This document shows positions 57,270 to 64,000 of a stretch of 64,000 nt of DNA, piece by piece (the stretch's first letter is position 1; each line of letters begins with the position of its first letter). The stretch is taken from assembly GCA_946122785.1 (NCBI GenBank), contig CAMGYJ010000008.1, forward strand, positions 7,155,742 through 7,219,741, read 5' to 3'. This stretch comes from Linum tenue. Its lineage: Eukaryota; Streptophyta; Magnoliopsida; Malpighiales; Linaceae. Position numbers and translations under genes: made by a program. The notes under the pieces are model-generated. The model searched no databases, was not told the DNA's origin, and saw only the letters and a program-made list of their open reading frames with translations.

Positions 57270-58144
57270 GCTCTCTTATTACTGAGTAAAATTTTCAGGG
57301 TAGTGCGACTCATCCCATTGCTTGAAACTTGTACTATGGCGTACAGAGGCCTGCCATTTGCAGTGCATAAGATGGTAATATTTCGATTGAACGTTACGTA
57401 AGTGCAGTGGAAGAAGTGAGTACCAAAACTCCATCTGCTACTACCTTAGGATCCTTCACTTTCTAGTAGTCCTTGCAAGTAAGAAGATATGAGTACCAAA
57501 AACTCATTTCCCTCCTATTGTAAGCAGTACCCACAGAGCTAAGGATGCAGTTACAGTACAGAGCATAGCCACAACAAAGAAGATTTGTGAACTATAAGGT
57601 CCTGCAAGAGCGCATTTATGGCTCTTCAGGTCCTGTAGGAACTCTACAGAGTTAGATAGACAAGCCACCATGAATTTACCTGCGACTCTTGAGTAGATTA
57701 TGATGGAACGAGCCGGGAGGAGGAGGAATGGAGACTTGGAGGGAATCGCCAAGACCTGCAGCTGAAGAAGAACGAAGGAAATTAAATTGAATATCCTATC
57801 GGAGATGAAGGAACTTGCACAAAAATTGCGAACATCCGGCTCGTTGGGCCCTTACCAAATAATTCGAGCCCAAATCTGACAGAACGTTTGGCCCAATTAG
57901 GATTATAAAAATTAGAAGCCCATAACCCAGCCAAAGGCTCGGAATATAACGTCCAGGCTCCAGCATGGAACAAACTTGCCAAAAAATTGGCCTTCGAATC
58001 CTGATCGAATCAGAAGTTTAAAAAATGGCGAAAAACAGAGCATGACGAGAAACATACCATACCATACACAGAGCATTTACGGAATAACTATGACTTTATA
58101 TACTACTACGACGACGTACACACCAGCAACCATACACTTGCTTT
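57270..58144. other. Spacer with a possible small membrane-protein frame
   Basis: 57504-57752 (minus) is open for 82 codons and ends in a strongly hydrophobic run (SQIFFVVAMLCTVTASLALW), the shape of a small tail-anchored protein, but I recognise no family and it may be chance. 57780-58000 contains many GGGCCC/GGCCCAA words and is likely the promoter side of that transcript or of the synthase gene. Confidence 0.3.
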
Positions 58145-61100
58145 TCAGCTCTTCCTTCGTTTTCTTTTCAAGAAAGGCATTGCCCTTAGACCTCCTGCTT
58201 CAGGAGCCATGGTATCATCTACAGTGTTTTCTGGGGCAGAGGAGCTGCCGGACCTCAGATGATCATCAGTTTGTGTAGTTCTCAATGTCTCGGTGCATGG
58301 ATCCTTAACAACCGCACTTTCGTTCACAGCATCCAATGATGAAAATGCAGCAAAATCGACTTCATCCATCAAACCACCATGACGAGGCTTCTCGGTGGTA
58401 TCTCCCTCGAGGGGTGGAGACAGGCTGCCGACATCAGGTTGGTCTTTGTGTGCATCACTTTCATTCACACAAAACCCACCTCCACTCTCTAAGTAATCTT
58501 TCGACGAGTTGCTTTCAGAAGGATTAACGCTAACGCCATCCTCGGGGTTACCAGCTTCACCTTCATCCATGCAGAAACCACCTCCTGTTTCGAGATACTC
58601 CCTAGGTGTTGTATCCATCTGCGCTAATAAATCGTCCTCCAGATTTTGCGGTTCTCTAAGAGCAGGACTCGAGTCAGCATTTCGTGGATGGGCTTTAGCT
58701 TCTCCTGCAGCTTCTTCTTTACCATCTGGGTCTACTGAGTTGATCATGTCGTCCATTTCCAGGTCGGATGCATAACTAACAGGCTGTCTCAACCGTTTTG
58801 ACTGTAGACGTGGAGTAAAAAGACAATATCCGGAAGATGTATCTAATTAGACGTGAGAGAGAAACAAAGATAAAATCATGACTGTAGAACAACTTGAGCA
58901 AAGAGGATATGTTGCTGCGATAAAGATGACAAATATCAAACCAAGTCATTACCCGTCGCACTTCAGTTGGCGTCTCTGAGTTCTGAATCTGATCCTCATG
59001 CTCATCACTGCTGCTCTCAGTGTCCCCAGAACTCTGTTTAGATGGTTCCAAACCTCGAGATCTCCTTCCCCTTCCCCTTCCCCTTCCCCTCCCACTTCCT
59101 ATTCCTTTCCCTTTTCGTCCAACACTACCCCTACCTCTCCCTCCCTTATTCGAACCTTTTGTAGTCTGCTGTCTGTTTCCTGACAACAACTCTTGCCCTG
59201 ATTCCTCCTTTTCAGATGAGATATCCTTCCCAGTGCTTCTCACTTTCTTAGATCTCTTGGTTGTTGAATTTCCGGAGAGATTGTGGTCACTGCTAAGAAT
59301 AGATCCTTCTACTGACTTCAGTTCAGACTCAGCAGGAGTCGCTCTTCTTTTCTTAGTCAATTCAGGAGCTTCTTCGGGGACATCATCCAATACGGTTGAA
59401 CTTGGTTTTCCAGTAATTCCTTTTACAGCTTTCTTGATCCTCTTGCTACGAATCTTAGCAAATCTCTCGTTGAAAGTGTAAAATGCTTCCAACCGCAGTT
59501 GAGTCTACATAACCAATCCAGAACAGAGATCACCAACAGTAAATAACGTAACTGACTGGTACACTATTTACATGAAGAAAGAGATTGTAAACCATATAAC
59601 GAAATAAAGATTGCCCAAAAAAAGCTACAACCTCGTCCTGCACATAATAATGTCCATCAACCAAGAGACATAAATTAATTGCATAAGCTGCCCACTTGAG
59701 AAACCAACTGACCTCGCGTTTGTTGTACTCTTTCAGGACAGGCAGAAGCAACTCCTGCGACTTCTGGACATTCCACCCAAATCTTTCCCAGCATAATCTG
59801 AAGGCAAAATTCTCAATCATGGATAAATAAGAAAGGTATTAATATATTTTTCATGCCAAGAAAAGGGATTTATTATAAGGAACCGCATACCACGAACGAA
59901 CAAGTGAGTAGAATCATAGAATAGACGCAAAAGGCTACAGCAGCAAGGAACTTCATTGTTACAGTGATTAAATGCAAATTTGACATGCACACTTGAAGAG
60001 AATTTATAATCCCTGAAAGCTTTGAAGTATTTTTCTATTCTTCCTTCTTCTTTCTCTGTTGTATTTTATTCTTCTGGTAGGTCTTTCTTGGGTGTTCAAG
60101 TCTAGTGAATTCCTTTTGTAACTCTTTTTCTACTTATTTTTAATGCATTATCACCATTATATAAAATAAAATAAAAAACATAATCTCTAAGAGCTTACCG
60201 TTGAAGAAGGTGTAGATCTGGCTTGCCCCATGTGAAAGGCTCTGTTGATTTATCAACTTGGGGTGACCAATATGCAGAAATGACTGCTTCGCTTGGAAAA
60301 GAGGAAGGGATATACCAGTTCTTGCTAACATTTCTCTACAAAAATTAAACTAAATTACCACGCATGAAGAGGTGTGGCTGTTTGGCAGTTATAAACAAAA
60401 ATATGGGTTACTTACATGTTTGTCCATAAAAATCTGTTTTATCTCGTCAATACCATCCATTGGTGCAGTGTCCTTGTCAGATGGATCCAATTTACTGTCA
60501 GCAACTTTGGATCCTTGTTTCTTCCCACTTGAGCGAGGCTTTCCATCCAACTTCCCAAGGATGGTTGGATCTGGTGATTCTATCCACTCTCTAAATTTCT
60601 GCAGGCCATCCTCCTCAGGGAAAGCATCAACTACCTCAATAGCATTAACAATACCGATCCCACTGCATAGAAATATGGCCCAATAAGATGCAAAACAGCA
60701 TGCAAATTAGTAAATGTAGTCAGTCCATATAATAAGACTGAAGCAGTAATATAGGTAGCCCAAGCACATTGCTTGGACGAATACAAGTATACTTGATGAT
60801 GGCAGCACCATAACAGACTTAATAACTGATAGAGCAAATAACAGAAGTTGTATATTACCTAACTCCTTCAGTATAGTCGCTACCGAGAAGCAATGCAATA
60901 CGAATTAGTTTATCTCTAGTCAGGCCAAGTTCCTTCTCAATATCCTGACAAAAGCACAATGAAAGTAAAAGTAACCTTAGAGGAGGATTACACTCAAGGA
61001 TAGTGACGAGAAGAGATAAGAAACCATATGCAATGCCAGAAATCTGGAAAATTGTATCCCTATATAGCATTCAGGGAAGAATGAGAGTAAAGGATGCGGT

Positions 61101-63237
61101 AGATTTTCTTACCTTCAAGAAGTATGTCTCCACATATTTGCGGTCGTCAAATATATTCTTGTACACACTACAAGCTCCAAATAAAAAAACGTCAGAGTCA
61201 TCAGTTACAACACCATCAACAAGGCCTGCGAGTTCCATGTATGCACATTGAGCTTCTGCCTCCATTGGTGCTATTATATATGGTATGCCAAACATTTGAA
61301 GAAGCTCCTGCGATACAATAGATGCACAAAACAGAATTATGCTCTCTATGCAGCAAAGGAGAACTAGGATTTCATAACAACTAGCATTGTACAATCACTT
61401 CCAATTAGCATTATACAAGCCAACTACGGTGCTTAGTATTTATAACAAGCTGGGAACCATAGGACTGGCTGAGCAAGGGAAATCAAACCATCCACGTAAG
61501 CCTGCAAAGCAAATAAGCTGACTGGCATGTACCTGACACTCCGCGAACATTTCACTGGTGACTGATTCAGCATTGCGTTCATGCTTTCTCTGTTCACCTT
61601 CCAGATTCATAAATTCTTGACCCAGTATATTTATCTCCTCCTCTACGGTAGCCTGTGAAAAAACTTTCTCATGATTCGTATCAGCAGCAGCATGATTCTC
61701 ACTGTTCTTTGAGGCAAATAGTGTGCCGGGGATCTTCTCACCAACCATTTGTTCCTCAATGTCATCGGGTGCTGTTGAATCTCCTCTAAGAGACTGTATG
61801 TATGATCCAGAAGAATTTGCTATAGTTTCCTTGACTGAATAAAATGATGCTTCCGTTTCAGGAGCAACTTTATCCTCCCTGACAAACATGGAAGCTTCTG
61901 TTTGAACATTATCCATACCAACACTCATCATACTATCACCAATGACTGGTTTAAAAATATGAGAATCCTCAGCTGGACATAAACTAGTTGTTGAGATAGA
62001 TAACCCACCAGCCTCAGTAATAGCATCTACAGATTGCTCTGGATTTGGCCATGGTGCTTCTCCATTTACCTTGAGCTCTTTGCTTGTATCCCATCGACAT
62101 TCTTCAAACTTAGAACCTGTGAGCTCTAGACCTGTCTTACTGATATCATCAAGACCATGCATTCCAGACTTTGTGCTTCGAGAGCCCTCGTGGGACGCAT
62201 TAGCTGTACTTGGACCACATGGTTCATTTGCTTCCATAGTTCCAATGTTTATATTACTTTCCTGAATATCCTTCCTAACCATATTCAACTCTTGCATGCT
62301 GCCTCTTCGATTAATAACTTCAAGTTCGTCACCGATTTCTGCAAATCCTTGATCACTTCTTGGATCCTTGAGACTTCTCCTTATGGCTTCCTGCAAATCA
62401 GCATCTTCTTGCAACTTGCCTCTTGAAACAGGTTTCCCAGATGGAACCTGGCACGAAAGCTTATTTTTTACCACAGATGGTTCTTCTTCCCATTCCACTT
62501 CACTGTCATCACTATTGTTGCTTGCCTTTAGGACTGTCTTATTTACCAACTCTGCAGTGGAAGAACCGTCCCATTTTGTCGTAATGGTTCCTTCCTCCCA
62601 ATCACTATCAGAAGCTGAATCAAGAGCCTGTTTCCGGGATGTATCATTGTCAACAGAACAGATGTCAATTGGTTGTCCAGCAACTAAACAGGAGAACATG
62701 TCATCATCTCTTTCATAAGACTTGCTTGCACCATCAATTTCAAATGAAATCTGCATACAACTATTGTTATCTATCAAATGGTGTTCATTTCTCTCGTTCA
62801 ACTGTGTAGATCCAACACTGTTATCATCTGAACCTCTGACTTCTGTTCTTGCACTAGGAATTCCTCCTCCAGAATTAGCTTTTCCCCCTTTGGTCTTAGA
62901 GGGAATGCTTGCAATATCAATTTCAACCTGTTCCATCTCCTTCATTATATCTAAATTCCGCTGTAAATCCCGGGTCATCCGCATCCCCATGGCGCGTCCT
63001 CTACTTAATCGAATACGGCCCCTTTCATCTGTATAAGTCTCAACATCATCATCAAAAACATGTCCAGATTCTTCAAGGCCAATTCCTGCCATTGTAGTTG
63101 GGTTACTGGCAGAAGCACCACCCATAACAGAATGTGATGGATGCCCACTTGTTGGCGGTTGTTGCTTATCCCCACTGCTCAGCACTCCACCAGATGTAAA
63201 TAACCTCACATAATCAGGGTAAACAATCAACATAAAG
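58145..63237 (-). CDS. UVH3: XPG/UVH3 (RAD2-family) repair endonuclease, 5' part outside the window
   Basis: Structure-specific 3' flap endonuclease of nucleotide excision repair. Eight exons are seen: ~61533-63237 (long spacer region), 61113-61307, 60859-60944, 60416-60662, 60199-60335, 59712-59796, 58953-59504 and 58145-58801. The I-domain has [21 protein letters not shown] with catalytic acidic residues and [23 protein letters not shown] and [11 protein letters not shown] form the helix-hairpin-helix. The spacer holds a UIM-like [14 protein letters not shown]. The tail has [11 protein letters not shown], two YLE(T/S)GGGFC repeats and a final KRKRRK nuclear signal. The N-terminal XPG-N domain must lie right of 63.3 kb and is not in the window. 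All frames join without breaks. The length and long spacer fit plant XPG rather than FEN1 or EXO1. Confidence 0.92.
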
Positions 63238-63391
63238 TTTCCAACTAAGTAACAATAACAAATGATTTATTGTCATAAAGAACACATTATTGGACCATCT
63301 AGTACATGGCCAAGTTTTCTTTTAAAGAAAACAGTACATGTCCAAGAGAAGCATCATGTTGCATGCGAAAACAACAAACAATTTTCCACCT

Positions 63392-64000
63392 CTTATCTAT
63401 CTATCTATCTATAAAAATATTAAAAGGGTTTAAGATTTAGACCCTTGCCACATCAGCCTTGAGCTAAAATTATGTGTCCATGTCAGCATCACTAAAAGAC
63501 AAAATTTTCCGTTTCTATTTTCCAAAACCCCGAAACATAGCAACGCTTGGTTAAAAAAAAAACGATTCCCCCATTTACTTTTTCCTTTCCTTTTACAATT
63601 TTAAGTCTTAACCAGATTTAAGGAGAACCGAAATAGAGGGATGGGCCTGTCACCTGTGACATGTGGGAGCGGTGAGGATAAACATTGTTATTATTTTGAT
63701 GTTAATGTATCTAATACAACTAAATTGGCATTTCCCCATTTTTATGAATATTTTGAACCAAATTCCAAAGGCATTTTATTTCAAATGTTAGTGGTTGTTC
63801 ATATGAGAATTTATACATATAGAAAAATAAATCAAGTTTTAACTTTAATTTCCCAAACAGGAGGATATTTCATATAAAGCTTAAATTCATGGTTTAAACT
63901 GTATAACCTAATCATTTTTTACCATCTAGCAAAAGTTTTGGGTTATAACTTATAACACATAAACATGTCAACTATCATCATGTGAGTGAGTATGATGATG
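63392..64000 (+). mobile_element. Helitron-like 5' end inside an XPG intron (runs off the window)
   Basis: After A, the plus strand reads TCTATCTATCTATCTATAAAAATATT and then CCACATCAGCC and GTCCATGTCAGCATC. A TC start with an AT-rich lead and such short (G)TCCATGTCA(T/G)C words is typical of small plant Helitrons. No coding region is seen to 64000 and the 3' end is beyond the window, so this is provisional. The TCTA run could alternatively be a microsatellite. Confidence 0.45.

Noticed and set aside
58998..59481. Ser/Pro-rich plus-strand frames opposite the XPG tail
   Set aside because: They mirror the Arg/Gly- and Ser-rich coding strand of the repair gene and have no independent support.

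Overview
The window looks like nuclear DNA of a flowering plant, most likely a eudicot. Genes have short GT-AG introns and plant-specific families (BAHD acyltransferases, WAT1/MtN21 EamA transporters, plant-type XPG/UVH3). AT-rich intergenic DNA is loaded with plant transposons: Mutator-like MITEs with 9-10 bp target-site duplications, a Ty1/copia remnant and Helitrons. Every gene I can support is on the minus strand. The species cannot be named from the sequence alone.

Layout. 1-0.9 kb: a Ty1/copia reverse-transcriptase remnant split by a Mutator-type MITE. 0.96-12.65 kb: three tandem BAHD acyltransferase copies. Copies A and B are intact two-exon genes. Copy C is a pseudogene with a stop in exon 2 and a ~0.93 kb Mutator-like element, containing a 90-bp perfect palindrome, in exon 1. 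A young Pack-MULE carrying a piece of an NHL/LEA_2 gene lies between B and C. 13.0-54.4 kb: a WAT1-related transporter array with one promoter/exon-1 fragment and four intact seven-exon genes (371, 371, 380 and 366 aa). Small transposons and tandem repeats fill the gaps.

Between the first two intact WAT1 genes sits the most striking object. It is a putative ~24.4 kb Helitron in minus orientation, with a clear 3' end (hairpin plus CTAG) at 16613 and a tentative 5' end near 40977. It carries one RepHel gene (HUH/two-Tyr Rep fused to a Pif1-type helicase) and five separate intron-containing genes of the RPA1/DUF223 OB-fold class. In transcription order these are RPA-E, RepHel, RPA-D, RPA-C, RPA-B, RPA-A. 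RepHel appears to have a 2-nt deletion frameshift, so this copy may no longer be autonomous. RPA-A and RPA-E share almost identical exon lengths, while B and D have lost the zinc-ribbon cysteines, which suggests duplication followed by specialisation inside the element.

56-64 kb returns to housekeeping genes: a TruA-type tRNA pseudouridine synthase with an apparent GC-AG intron, and the 3' two-thirds of an XPG/UVH3 (RAD2-family) repair endonuclease. The XPG 5' exons lie beyond the right edge, and the last intron seen has a Helitron-like 5' terminus in it.

Exon boundaries were read by eye from splice consensus, reading-frame phase and comparison among paralogs. They may be off by a base or two.
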